64,000 nt of DNA from Methylobacter sp. (GTDB lineage: Bacteria > Pseudomonadota > Gammaproteobacteria > Methylococcales > Methylomonadaceae). The notes below the pieces were generated by a model. The model searched no databases, was not told the origin of the DNA, and worked only from the letters and a program-made list of their open reading frames with translations. The first letter of the stretch is position 1, and each line of letters begins with the position of its first letter. The DNA is taken from NCBI GenBank assembly GCA_030679035.1, contig JAUXTH010000150.1, positions 1 through 64,000 of the forward strand, read 5' to 3'. A program made the position numbers and the translations under genes. Below, in pieces: positions 10,598 through 20,609 of the stretch.

Positions 10598-10945
10598 ATG
10601 CCGTATTTAAAATTAACAACCAATATTGCAATCAGTAAAGAGCAGTCGCCAAAATTATTGAGCCAATTTTCGCAACTGCTAGCCAAAGAAACCGGCAAAC
10701 CAGAGCGTTATGTGATGGTTGAGCTAGTCGGTGACAAAGACATGCTGTTTGGCGGCAGCAGCGAACCCTTAGCCTATGTCGAATGCAAAAGCATCGGCCT
10801 TAGCGCCCAGCAAGCCAAGTTGCTTTCGGCTTCAATTCCCCAATTGTTAGCCAGCGAGTTACAACTTTCAGCGGAGCGTGTTTATATAGAGTTTAGTGTG
10901 TGCCCGGCTGAATTCTGGGGCTGGAATGGTTCTACGTTTGGCTGA
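10598..10945 (+). CDS. Phenylpyruvate tautomerase / MIF-like protein
   Basis: 115 aa, MPYLKLTTN start with Pro after Met, FGGSSEPLAYVECKSIG, EFWGWNGSTFG C-terminus. Confidence 0.88.
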   Translation: MPYLKLTTNIAISKEQSPKLLSQFSQLLAKETGKPERYVMVELVGDKDMLFGGSSEPLAYVECKSIGLSAQQAKLLSASIPQLLASELQLSAERVYIEFSVCPAEFWGWNGSTFG

Positions 10946-11112
10946 ACGCGATAAAATAGGCTGCCGCTTTCTCATTGTTTAGACAGAGTAAAACCTATTC
11001 GTGTACGAATAGGGACTGTATCGTCACATTCAAAACACCTATCGATTTAGAGTCGATAAAAGACGCTTTAATAAGCGCTGGGCGATTCAGCTTAAATCAC
11101 CACGGTAATGCG

Positions 11113-14046
11113 TCAATCCACCCTCAATGACAAGGTGCTGATAATCTCGGCGCTCTTCCTTTCCGGATCGATCACCGTATCCAGTATAAATACCCGGTCG
11201 TTGGCGATGCCGCCTTTTTGCACGATATACTTGGCAATCGCTTGCGCTCTTTGGGCTGCCAGATCTTTTAGCCGCTGGGGTTCCGGCTGAATAATGGCTG
11301 ACAACTTCTCCTTGGCGACTGCATAAAACTTGTCGGTGCTGGTATCAGCTTGGCTATCGATCAAGCGCGTCTTTCTCAGCAATGATTTTTCCACCAGCAG
11401 CGGGAATTTTTCAACAAACAGTTGCTCCATCAAACGCCGGTAATCATCGTCGGAAATCTCAACATACTCCGCGCGTGTTTTTCTGCCGCCCTTCTTATTA
11501 ATCTCGGCGGCTTTGATTCTTTTAAGTTGGTCATATAACGCGTCGTCGCTGACCGCAGGCCAATCCTGCTCCTGAAAAGCCGCGCCTTTAATTTCCAACT
11601 TTAAAACCTCGCGCGTTTTTAGCGCCTTGGCCAAATCGTCCAACTTGCTGATTTGTTGCTTAGTTAATACAGCATCGCCAGCAGCAAAGCTGATCGTGCT
11701 TAAATCTAGTTCACTGCCTATCAGCGATGCCAGTGCGCGAAAAGGCGAGGTGATCACTTTGCTGATTGCATTAGCCAACGCATCGACAACGATATGACTC
11801 ACGCTGAATTTAGGGTCTTCCAGGCTACCGGTAATGGGCACGTGCATGTTTATTTTGCCGTCGGAATCCTTCATTAACGCTATCGCCAAGTCCAGCGGCA
11901 ATGACACGGCATCGGGGTTTTCAACTTTCTCGCCCAGTTCAAACTGGTCAATCAGGATATTATTGGATGCGGTCAATTCCTTGTCGGCAACCTTGTAATT
12001 GAGCTCCAGTGACATCTTGCCTTTTTCAACCTTATAGCCGGCAAACTGCACCATATACGATGAAATCAACGGCATCGGCATGCCGGTAAAATTCACCGAC
12101 ACATCGTAATTGCCCTGATAAGGACTGATTTCGCCCTTGACATCAACCGGCGCCAGATCATAAGCCGTACCCTTTAATTCAACCTTGATCGTTGATTTTT
12201 GCTCCGAGGAAATGCCGCTGGCGCCGCCATCCAGACTTTTGATTTGCGCGGCGAACGGCAAAATCAGCGAAAGGTCGGCAAAATCCGAAGAGCCGTCGAT
12301 GATTTTAATCTTGCCCAGCTTAAATTGGGGCTTAGGCGCTTCGGTGGATGCTTTTTTCGCTGCCGCATCGGGTTTGCTTTTTTCAGTGCTTTTGTCGGCA
12401 ATCATAATGTCGCCAAAATTAACCGTCGTGTCCTTTTTGATGATGACTCGGGCATAAGGCTTGTTAATCAGCAGTGCTTCCGCGCTGTATCGATTCGCAG
12501 GAAGATCGACATCGATGCCGCTAAGCGTTAAATTCTGCCATTTTATAAAGTCCTTGTTCTTCAACTGATCGCGGGTTAACAAATCAGCTATTTGGGTGTT
12601 GCCGGTAAACTTAAGCTCCAGTTTTCCCTCTGCCGGTTTGGCGACCAAGACCTTGCCGTCAACAGCCAGCAACCCATCAATGACATCCAGCCGGGCAAAT
12701 TTGTCGACATAAGCCTGGAAGTGTTCCAGCGCAATATCTTTGACAGCAACGGCTATCTGGGCGGATAAGGGTTCGATTATGGCATTGCCGTCCAGGGTTA
12801 TCGAACCTGTTTCGTTAACCTTGGCGCTGAGCTGAAAAGGTAGTCCCGCTCCGGCCAGATTGCTGAAATCTGTCAGCTTAAAATTGATCGGTTTGGCGGT
12901 AATGGTGATCGGCTTTTTTAGCGTATGGTCTTCAAAGGTAAGACCGCAATTGTTGAGAGCGATACTATTGACCTTGATGCTCCACGATGTTTTTTCCACT
13001 GACTCGCTGGGAGGGGCTTCAGCTTTTTCAATCGGCAATAGGGGCTGATAACTGAACACGCCGTCTGGATTCAACCATGCCTTAAAATCAGCATCATTTG
13101 CAGAAACCGATTCGACCGTCAGTTCATGCTTTTCAAGATTAAAACCGATTCCTTGCACAGCAAACTTAATCATTTTAACCAGCGCTTTATCCTGCGCAGA
13201 TGCCGAAACTTGAAGATCGTGCAGTTCAAACTGGCCCTGGCTGAGGTTTACGTTAAATTTATTATCAACATAATGAACCTTATAATCTGCCTCGAACAGT
13301 TCATAGCCTTGTAAATCCAGTTGCACAAAATCTTGCAAAGCCAGAGCCTGGATTCTCGGCAGTTGCACTTTCTCCAGCTTGATATGCCCGGATGAAGACA
13401 GAGGCTTGAGGCCGATAGCGCCTTGCCAATCGAGCTTGCCGCCTGAATTCAATTCCAGGGTTAAGCCGAAGTTGGATTGGTTGTCCGTTTGAGTCGTGAA
13501 GTTTTCAATAGCGAGATTGATCGGGTACACAGTCTCCTTTTCGGGACTGTTAAAATGCGCATCTTCCCAGTCCAGCTTCCCTTCGACTATCGACAGCTTT
13601 GCGACGTTTAGCGGGAAAATTTTGCCGCTTTCCTGCTTGGCTTCGTTGTTACCCTTAAGCAAGTCTTTAAAATTGAATGATCCGCCTTTATCTTTGGCAA
13701 TGCGGACAACCGGCTTATTCAGCGATACGTTATCAATAACCAGCGCCGCCTGAGTGATGGAGTGCAGTGCATTGATGTCGATAAAAAAATCATCAAAGCG
13801 GGCAAACGGCTGACCGCCCGGCTCTTGAAGCTCAAATCCCTGCATGCTTAACTGTAGTGAAAAGGGATTAAACCGAACCGTTGCAACAGATGCCTTCCTG
13901 CCGGTTTGCTGCTGGATCAGAGGCGGCAGTTTCGACTTGATCAGCGTCGGCAACACGAAAAACCCCAGCATGGTATAGATGCCGAGAAGGCCGCCCGCTA
14001 TCAAAGCAGCTATTTTGATTTTTGATGGTATGTGTGGAACTTGCAT
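11113..14046 (-). CDS. DUF748 / AsmA-like protein
   Basis: 977 aa, N-terminal TM, VRFNPFSLQLSMQGFELQEPGGQPFARFDDFFIDIN, C-terminal RAQAIAKYIVQKGGI. Confidence 0.85.
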   Translation of the reverse strand: MQVPHIPSKIKIAALIAGGLLGIYTMLGFFVLPTLIKSKLPPLIQQQTGRKASVATVRFNPFSLQLSMQGFELQEPGGQPFARFDDFFIDINALHSITQAALVIDNVSLNKPVVRIAKDKGGSFNFKDLLKGNNEAKQESGKIFPLNVAKLSIVEGKLDWEDAHFNSPEKETVYPINLAIENFTTQTDNQSNFGLTLELNSGGKLDWQGAIGLKPLSSSGHIKLEKVQLPRIQALALQDFVQLDLQGYELFEADYKVHYVDNKFNVNLSQGQFELHDLQVSASAQDKALVKMIKFAVQGIGFNLEKHELTVESVSANDADFKAWLNPDGVFSYQPLLPIEKAEAPPSESVEKTSWSIKVNSIALNNCGLTFEDHTLKKPITITAKPINFKLTDFSNLAGAGLPFQLSAKVNETGSITLDGNAIIEPLSAQIAVAVKDIALEHFQAYVDKFARLDVIDGLLAVDGKVLVAKPAEGKLELKFTGNTQIADLLTRDQLKNKDFIKWQNLTLSGIDVDLPANRYSAEALLINKPYARVIIKKDTTVNFGDIMIADKSTEKSKPDAAAKKASTEAPKPQFKLGKIKIIDGSSDFADLSLILPFAAQIKSLDGGASGISSEQKSTIKVELKGTAYDLAPVDVKGEISPYQGNYDVSVNFTGMPMPLISSYMVQFAGYKVEKGKMSLELNYKVADKELTASNNILIDQFELGEKVENPDAVSLPLDLAIALMKDSDGKINMHVPITGSLEDPKFSVSHIVVDALANAISKVITSPFRALASLIGSELDLSTISFAAGDAVLTKQQISKLDDLAKALKTREVLKLEIKGAAFQEQDWPAVSDDALYDQLKRIKAAEINKKGGRKTRAEYVEISDDDYRRLMEQLFVEKFPLLVEKSLLRKTRLIDSQADTSTDKFYAVAKEKLSAIIQPEPQRLKDLAAQRAQAIAKYIVQKGGIANDRVFILDTVIDPERKSAEIISTLSLRVD

Positions 14047-14129
14047 AAAACCCGGCGATCCAATCAGCTTTAACTTAAAGCCATTATATACTCAACACCG
14101 GCACGATTAGCCAACAAGCCAAATTTCCC

Positions 14130-16772
14130 TCACAACAACGCCTTGATCTCAGGAACACAAGAACCGCAGTTGGTTCCGGCTTTTAGGCAACGGCCGACTT
14201 CCTGATGGGTTTTCAGTCCTTTTTCCCTGATCGCGGCTAGTATGGTTTTTTCTCCGACATTAAAGCAGGCGCAAACGATAGTGCCGACATCGGCGACACC
14301 TATGGGTGGCTTGCCTGTCAATAAGGCCATACGTTCGGCTTGTTCCAATTCTGATTTTGCAAACAGGCTGCACAGCCAGTTACGCTCCGGTAACGCAGAT
14401 CCGGCGGCGATAAAAATCACGCTTTCCGGCTGATTGTTCACGATACGCGCGGCTCGGTAATTACCTAAGCCGGGATCTTGATATTCCTGCCACTGGGGCG
14501 TTCCGCCATTGCTGTCGCAGAGGTTATCTTTTGCCCAATCCTGCCAGTTTTCAGGCAACGTTAGCCCGGCCAGTTCGTAGCGGTAAAACTGTTCGCCTTT
14601 GATTTTTACCCAATAGTCCGGTGTGCTGATGCTCAACTCGCGGCGGGACAAGATAAAACCTTGCCAGACAGGCTGGTAAGCCTTGATGCGCGCCGGTGTG
14701 TGCTTGCTTTCCGGCTGCTTGGAAATCGGGTCGACTATCGGGTTGACTAACGCACCCATGCGTCCCCGGCTGGCGTATTGTTCAGTCCAATGCATCGGAA
14801 CGAAGAGGCTGCCCGGAAGCTGGCTGTCGGTAATCTGCACCCGCGCAAGCATAGTCCCCCAAAAGCTTTCTATGGCTGCCAGACTGTTTGCAATTAATCC
14901 ATAGCGCTCGGCATCAACCGGATGCACTTCGACAAAAGGCTCAGGCTTGTGCTGATTCAACTGTGCCGCAATAGCGGTGCGGGTCATGGTGTGCCACTGG
15001 TCGCGCAAACGGCCTGTATTTAAAATCAGCGGATAATCCTGATCCGGCAGATTGACAGGCGTGCGCGGCGTTATCGCAATAAACTGGGCTTTGCCCGATT
15101 CGGTAAAAAACCGCCCGTCATCAAACAGCCTTGCCCTGCCTTGCGGATAGGCCTGATTTACCGGCCATTGGGTTGGCTGCAAACAATCGTAATCATGCTG
15201 AGTGATGTCCGCAAACGCCGATATATCGAAATCGCGTGACCCGTTATTTTCAAAGCCGGAAAGCGCGGCGTGTTCGCGAAAAATCTCTACCGGACTTTGA
15301 TAATGGAATGCCTGTTCAAACCCCATGCGCCGCGCCACTTGGGTGATAATCCACCAGTCGGGTTTGGCGCTGCCCGTTGGTTTGAATAACGCCCTCTGAC
15401 GTGAAATCCGCCGCTCGGAATTGGTCACCGTGCCGTCTTTTTCGCTCCAGCCTTGCGCAGGCAACAGCACATGCGCCAGGGCGGTGGTATCGGTATCGGC
15501 GATGCAATCGGACACCACCACAAACTCACAGCCCTGCAAGGCCTGTTTGACTTTATTCGCATCGGGCAAACTAACTACCGGGTTGGTACCCATAATCCAT
15601 ACGGCTTTGACTTTGCCGGCGTAAATGGCATCGAACAGTTCAACAGCTGGATAACCCGGCTTTTTGGCAATATTTCGGGTGTTCCAAAAGCGTGCGACCC
15701 GATCAATGTCATCGGCGCTGGAAAAATCCATATGCGCGGCCAGCTGGTGCGACAATCCGCCGACTTCGCGCCCGCCCATCGCATTGGGTTGTCCGGTCAG
15801 CGAGAATGGCCCGCAGCCCTGTTTGCCTATGCTGCCGGTCGCCAAATGGCAGTTGATAATCGCGTTGACCTTGTCGGTGCCGGATGACGATTGATTGATG
15901 CCCTGGCTGTACAGGCTGATGACTTTTTTATGCCCGGCAAACCAGCCGTAAAAGCGGTGCAGGTCGTCTTTGTTCAGTCGGCAAACAGCTGCCACCAGTT
16001 CAGCATCGATACCGGCGGCAGCCAGGGCTTGCTCAAAGCCTTCGGTATGGGCTTTGATATAAGCCGAATCCAGCGCGTTTTGTTCGCTCAAAAAATGCAG
16101 CAGGCCGTTAAACAAGACCGCGTCGCTGCCGCTTGCCAGCGGCAGATGCAAATCGGCGATGTCGCAACTGACGGTGCGGCGCGGGTCGATCACGACGATT
16201 TTTAACGCCGGATTGGCTTCCTTGGCTGCGCGTATCCGCTGAAAACTGACCGGATGGCACCATGCGGCATTGGAGCCGATCAGCACGATCATCTCGGCCT
16301 GTTCGAAATCCTCATAACAGCCCGGCACGGTATCGGAGCCGAACGCGCGTTTATGCCCGGCGACCGACGATGACATGCACAAGCGGCTGTTGGTATCCAT
16401 GTTGCCGCTGCCGATAAAACCTTTCATCAGCTTATTGGCGACATAATAATCTTCGGTCAACAATTGCCCGGAGCCGTAAATCGCTACCGCATCCGCGCCG
16501 TATTTTTCGATAACGCTGATAAAGGAATCGGCGACCAAATCCAGCGCCTCCGTCCATCCGGTTTCGCGCCCGTAAACTTTCGGCTGCAACAGCCGGCCTT
16601 TAAGCTCAACGGTTTCGCCGAGCGCCGAACCTTTGGAGCACAGCCGACCGAAATTAGCCGGATGCGTGGTGTCGCCGCTGATTTTAAGGCGATGCTGTGC
16701 CGCATCGACCTTAGCGCTGATACCGCAGCCTACGCCGCAGTAAGGACAAGTGGTTAGTATGGATTTTGGCAT
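14130..16772 (-). CDS. nasA: Assimilatory nitrate reductase catalytic subunit
   Basis: 880 aa; N-terminal CPYCGVGCGI, molybdopterin domain, C-terminal BFD-like 2Fe-2S (VCACFNVGEKTI...GTNCGSCVPEIK). Confidence 0.95.
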   Translation of the reverse strand: MPKSILTTCPYCGVGCGISAKVDAAQHRLKISGDTTHPANFGRLCSKGSALGETVELKGRLLQPKVYGRETGWTEALDLVADSFISVIEKYGADAVAIYGSGQLLTEDYYVANKLMKGFIGSGNMDTNSRLCMSSSVAGHKRAFGSDTVPGCYEDFEQAEMIVLIGSNAAWCHPVSFQRIRAAKEANPALKIVVIDPRRTVSCDIADLHLPLASGSDAVLFNGLLHFLSEQNALDSAYIKAHTEGFEQALAAAGIDAELVAAVCRLNKDDLHRFYGWFAGHKKVISLYSQGINQSSSGTDKVNAIINCHLATGSIGKQGCGPFSLTGQPNAMGGREVGGLSHQLAAHMDFSSADDIDRVARFWNTRNIAKKPGYPAVELFDAIYAGKVKAVWIMGTNPVVSLPDANKVKQALQGCEFVVVSDCIADTDTTALAHVLLPAQGWSEKDGTVTNSERRISRQRALFKPTGSAKPDWWIITQVARRMGFEQAFHYQSPVEIFREHAALSGFENNGSRDFDISAFADITQHDYDCLQPTQWPVNQAYPQGRARLFDDGRFFTESGKAQFIAITPRTPVNLPDQDYPLILNTGRLRDQWHTMTRTAIAAQLNQHKPEPFVEVHPVDAERYGLIANSLAAIESFWGTMLARVQITDSQLPGSLFVPMHWTEQYASRGRMGALVNPIVDPISKQPESKHTPARIKAYQPVWQGFILSRRELSISTPDYWVKIKGEQFYRYELAGLTLPENWQDWAKDNLCDSNGGTPQWQEYQDPGLGNYRAARIVNNQPESVIFIAAGSALPERNWLCSLFAKSELEQAERMALLTGKPPIGVADVGTIVCACFNVGEKTILAAIREKGLKTHQEVGRCLKAGTNCGSCVPEIKALL

Positions 16773-16789
16773 TGGAAATAGTCGGTCTT

Positions 16790-16857
16790 GTAGGGTACGC
16801 TGTGCGTACCTTTTTTAAATTTATTGTGTTTGAAAAGGTACGCACAGCGTACCCTAC
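16790..16857. repeat. Long inverted repeat, 25-bp perfect arms (GTAGGGTACGCTGTGCGTACCTTTT / reverse complement)
   Basis: Arms 16790-16814 and 16833-16857; the right arm overlaps the nasB stop codon. Confidence 0.92.
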
Positions 16858-18074
16858 GAAGTAGCATAAGCTTTACCAAAAATCAGCGCATCCCTTATCT
16901 CGGCAATGTCTTCCCCCCGCTCCAGCAATTGCTGATACCAACTGCCATCGGCCGTGTCACCATACAGCACTGCGCCGATCAACTTATTGGCTTTAATGAC
17001 CAGCTTCTTATAAATGCCGACAGCGGGATCGGTAAAACAGATGCTTGAACAGTTTTCATCGCCTTGAAAATCGCCGACCGAAAACAGGTTAATGCCCGTT
17101 ACCTTAAGCTTGGTCGCGGTCGGCAAGGTGATATATTCCGCCGCGCCATGCGCGCTGAGATGATTGGCGCAGACTTTGGCCTGTTCAAACAGCGGAGCGA
17201 CCAGGCCGAAAGTATCCCCGCGATGCTGGATGCATTCGCCGACCGCGTAAATGCTGGGATCGTAACTTTGCAGGGTATCGTTGACCACGATGCCGCGCTC
17301 GCAATAAATCCCCGCTTGCTGAGCCAGTGCAATATTGGGACGTACGCCGATTGCGGTGATAAACAGGTCGCATTCCAGTTGGCTGTTATCGTCAAAGCGT
17401 ACCGCTGTGATATGCCCGTTTTCATCACCCAATAATTGCTTGAGCTTGGCGGCCATTTTAAATTTCAGGCCGCGTTGTTCCAGTTCCGTTTGCAGCATTT
17501 TAGCTGCTGGCTTGTCCATTTGCCGGTTCAGCAAGATTTCATGGTTATGGATTACGGTCACGTCCATGCCTCTTAAAACCAGCCCGTTGGCGGCCTCCAA
17601 CCCCAGCAAACCGCCGCCCAATACCACCGCTTTTTTGTGGCTGCGGCTGTAGCTAAGCATTTTATTCACATCGAAAATATCCCGAAAGCTGATCACGCCA
17701 TCCAGATCATTGCCGGGAATCTGCGGTATGACGGCTTTGGAGCCGGTAGCAATTAATAACCGATCATAGCCTGCAACTGTGCCGTCTTGCGCATAGACAT
17801 CTTTTTTTATCCGGTCTATGAACACCACGGCTTTGCCTTCACCCGCATGCAGCGTTATGCCGTTGTCGATGTACCACTGGCGGTTATTGATCACAATATC
17901 CTCAATGGTTTTCTCTCCGCACAGCACCGAGGACAGCATGATGCGGTTATAGTTGCCGTAAGGCTCGGCGCCGAACACGGTAATGTCGTATTTATCCGGC
18001 GCGGCGGTCAAAAGTTCCTCTACGGTACGCATACCCGCCATGCCGTTGCCGATCACGACCAAGCGTTGTTTCAT
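16854..18074 (-). CDS. nasB: Nitrite/nitrate reductase FAD-NAD(P)H oxidoreductase component
   Basis: MKQRLVVIGNGMAGMRTVEEL; NirB-like FAD domain only; start set at the internal Met at 18074. Confidence 0.85.
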   Translation of the reverse strand: MKQRLVVIGNGMAGMRTVEELLTAAPDKYDITVFGAEPYGNYNRIMLSSVLCGEKTIEDIVINNRQWYIDNGITLHAGEGKAVVFIDRIKKDVYAQDGTVAGYDRLLIATGSKAVIPQIPGNDLDGVISFRDIFDVNKMLSYSRSHKKAVVLGGGLLGLEAANGLVLRGMDVTVIHNHEILLNRQMDKPAAKMLQTELEQRGLKFKMAAKLKQLLGDENGHITAVRFDDNSQLECDLFITAIGVRPNIALAQQAGIYCERGIVVNDTLQSYDPSIYAVGECIQHRGDTFGLVAPLFEQAKVCANHLSAHGAAEYITLPTATKLKVTGINLFSVGDFQGDENCSSICFTDPAVGIYKKLVIKANKLIGAVLYGDTADGSWYQQLLERGEDIAEIRDALIFGKAYATS

Positions 18075-18106
18075 TGTGTGTTCCTTATGATTGAATGCCA
18101 GCAAAT

Positions 18107-18139
18107 CATGTTGTTTGCAATTCAATTGCAAACAACATG
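18107..18139. repeat. 33-bp perfect palindrome (CATGTTGTTTGCAATT-C-AATTGCAAACAACATG)
   Basis: 16-bp perfect arms with a 1-nt centre, 33 bp upstream of the nasB start. Confidence 0.85.
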
Positions 18140-18174
18140 CCGATTTCAATCCAGTAGGCAGGAATAAGCCAGTT

Positions 18175-18330
18175 CGAGCCTGTCCTGAGCTTGTCGAGGG
18201 GCGTCAGCACGAACTGGAGTTTCCGGCAACACGCTATCCAGCAAGCCGGGAACTGCTCTCGACAAGGCACTCCTAAGCGAAGCCGAAGGGCTCAGGACAG
18301 GCCGCTTCGACAAGCTCAGGACAGGCTTGG
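18175..18330. repeat. Cluster of TCCTGAGC-TTGTCGA / TCGACAAGCTCAGGACAGG repeats
   Basis: Same core in both orientations within 160 bp; related copies at 23311-23338 and 41168-41190. Confidence 0.85.
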
Positions 18331-18593
18331 GCGGTCTTGTTTCGGCCTATTTCTAAAATTTTCATGCTCTAAAATGGTGCGATAGCCCAGATATAAGGTC
18401 TTGAATTGTGCATGCTCAAGTTTTGTTTTAGATGAATACACAATGAAAAACCTACCTCCCTCCTCAGGTTTACATTGACAAGTGTTCTGATAAAGTTCAC
18501 ATTGAATATGTAACTAATTAAATACCCTTAATATCTAAGCAGTTGCAAGCCTAATAATAAAAATAACTACAACTACAACGAGGATTCCATTAC

Positions 18594-19085
18594 ATGAAAT
18601 TATTAAAAAGCGCTGTCGTAGCGACTACATTGGCACTTTCTTTAGGATCTTTTTCGGCTACTGCTGACATCTGTTTAGGTATGGCATGTATGTATAATAA
18701 AATGACTCCAGCTGAAGGCATTGATGCTACTGTAGGCCAAGTTACCAAGGCATTGATAGCTATCAATGACAATGCTGGTGTCGATGTCGTTATAAACGAT
18801 ATCAAAGAGGCATTAAAATTAAGTAAAGAAATCAATGCCAATGACAAACTTGATCGTAATCGTAACCGAGCTAATGATTATTTGAAAAAAGCTCGAGCAG
18901 CTGTACAAGAGGGTGATTCGGTTAAAGCAACAGAACTCCTAAAAGAAGCTGAGAACCGTTTTTCAGATCTTAAAGGTATGATCGAATTAACTCAAGCCGA
19001 TAGAAAATCACAACAGACCAACTTGCTAAACCGCATGACGGGCACGGTCGATACCGAAGCTGGTGCCCGATCTAGCGTTCGATAG
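18594..19085 (+). CDS. Secreted helical protein of unknown function
   Basis: Signal peptide MKLLKSAVVATTLALSLGSFSATA, then a charged helical region; RBS-like aacgagga upstream. Confidence 0.65.
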   Translation: MKLLKSAVVATTLALSLGSFSATADICLGMACMYNKMTPAEGIDATVGQVTKALIAINDNAGVDVVINDIKEALKLSKEINANDKLDRNRNRANDYLKKARAAVQEGDSVKATELLKEAENRFSDLKGMIELTQADRKSQQTNLLNRMTGTVDTEAGARSSVR

Positions 19086-19275
19086 ATAATACAGTCAAGG
19101 TCGGGTTACGCTACGCTAACCCGACCAGCCCGCTGCATGCGAACCTATATCCGTAGTTCGTAGGGTGCGCACCGCGCACCATTTACGAATGCCAAGCTAT
19201 TACAACAAGCAATCCGTTTCGAGCATCAGTATTTTCGGCATTGTTGGACACCGAGAAAGGCGCGCGATGCGCCCC

Positions 19276-19500
19276 CTACCTGGCTTCAGCTTCTTTCCAT
19301 ATTTCTTGTGGAGTGCGATCACTCACGCCGCTGGATTCGGCTTCATCAAGGATAAAACGAAGCTGAGTTTCTGCTTCCCGCTTTTCCTGATCTTGGCGTA
19401 GCAAATCCTGAAAATATTCACTGTCATTTTCATATTTACCGGAATCAACCTGCGACTTAACCCAACTTTCCATTTGATCGGTGATTGTTTTGCGCTGCAT
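19276..19500 (-). CDS. ParD-like antitoxin without an adjacent toxin
   Basis: QRKTITDQMESWVKSQVDSGKYENDSEYFQDLLRQDQ; repeat sequence lies where the toxin gene would be expected. Confidence 0.72.
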   Translation of the reverse strand: MQRKTITDQMESWVKSQVDSGKYENDSEYFQDLLRQDQEKREAETQLRFILDEAESSGVSDRTPQEIWKEAEAR

Positions 19501-19745
19501 GGACATAACAAGGCCGCAAGAGTAAAAATGTGCGTGAACTGACGTTATCATGCTTTGAGCTACATGATGCGAAAATTCTGTTGTCATTTATGGCTCGTAT
19601 TTCCAAAAGGAAAAGTACCCCCTTTTTTCACAGTTGCGTAGCCCGTATGCAGCGTAGCGAAATACGGGATGATCAAAGCTACGTAGCCCTGGACTCCATC
19701 CAAGCTACTTGCTGGGTTTCGCGTTGCTCTACCCAGCCGACGGCC

Positions 19746-20036
19746 CTATAACCTGTCTGTCCAGTACATCGGCCTTTGATGCAAATGGCTAACGGCGATA
19801 ATCAAAATCTCTTCGTCGCGGATTTGATAGATCACGCCATACGGAAATCAGCGAGTCAGGCAGCGCCGGGTTCGTTTACTTAGCGGCTGCCATGCTTCAG
19901 GAAAGTCGGTTATGCGCCCTACTGCGGCTTTTATCTTCGTAAGAAACTCATGCCCCAAGCCTTGTTTTTGCTGATTGTAGTAATCCATTGCGCATTGCAG
20001 GTCGCATTCCGCCGCTTCGAGAAAACCGACTTTCAA
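19746..20036 (-). pseudogene. ParE/RelE-type toxin interrupted by in-frame TGA
   Basis: 62-aa ORF ends at TGA 19848-19850; the same frame continues [33 protein letters not shown]. Confidence 0.88.
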
Positions 20037-20257
20037 TTTGATTCCAGTCGGCTGAAAACTTGGTCAACCGGTATTGAACGCATTTCGCCATTGTCGTAAG
20101 CATCAATTCGGCGTTCGGCTTCAATGGCTATTAATTCATCCATTTGCGGATCAGGTTGATCAAGACTGGCGAGCAGTTGCTCGGCTAAAGCCGCTCTATC
20201 CGCTAGCGGCAGGCTTAGCGCCTGATCAAATAACTGTTTTTGGTGCATAGTGTCCAC
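20033..20257 (-). CDS. Addiction-module antitoxin
   Basis: LFDQALSLPLADRAALAEQLLASLDQPDPQMDELIAIEAERRIDAYDNGEMRSIPVDQVFSRL; 4-nt overlap with the toxin frame. Confidence 0.85.
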   Translation of the reverse strand: MDTMHQKQLFDQALSLPLADRAALAEQLLASLDQPDPQMDELIAIEAERRIDAYDNGEMRSIPVDQVFSRLESN

Positions 20258-20387
20258 CTCACCATGCTGTTGTGTTGGGCCATATCATACAGAACTTCAG
20301 AGCAGAACAACTACCAACTTTAGCAGGTGGATGTTTCGATCAGGAAAATGCTCTATGCAAGACCCTAGGCTTGCCTTTAATCGAGTT

Positions 20388-20506
20388 TTCCTCGTTCCCA
20401 CGCGCTGCGTCCTCATGTTGATATACTCTGCATTCCGGCGCGCTAAACTCGACTCGCGGCGCAGCGCGCCTTGACTGCATTCCCATGCAACGCGTGGGAA
20501 CGAGAC
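20388..20506. repeat. Bipartite REP/BIME-like element (CTCGTTCCCACGC ... GCGTGGGAACGAG)
   Basis: Inverted ends matching the repeats flanking the RAYT at 30.9 kb. Confidence 0.8.
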
Positions 20507-20571
20507 ATATCATCAAGCCTACGGTCCTGGTCACGTGACTCGGTTATTGAAACTAAAAATTCAGCTTCACA

Positions 20572-20600
20572 GCGGGACGGGGCATGTTGCCCCGTCCCGC
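20572..20600. repeat. Palindrome GCGGGACGGGGCA-TGT-TGCCCCGTCCCGC
   Basis: 13-bp perfect arms; a related copy at 20942-21050. Confidence 0.88.
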
Positions 20601-20609
20601 TTGGAGTTT

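Noticed and set aside
18175-18330. CRISPR array
   Set aside because: Repeats are irregular, inverted and lack equal spacers; no cas genes in the window
19848-19850. TGA in the toxin as selenocysteine
   Set aside because: The position appears to be Arg-like and no SECIS-like structure was recognised
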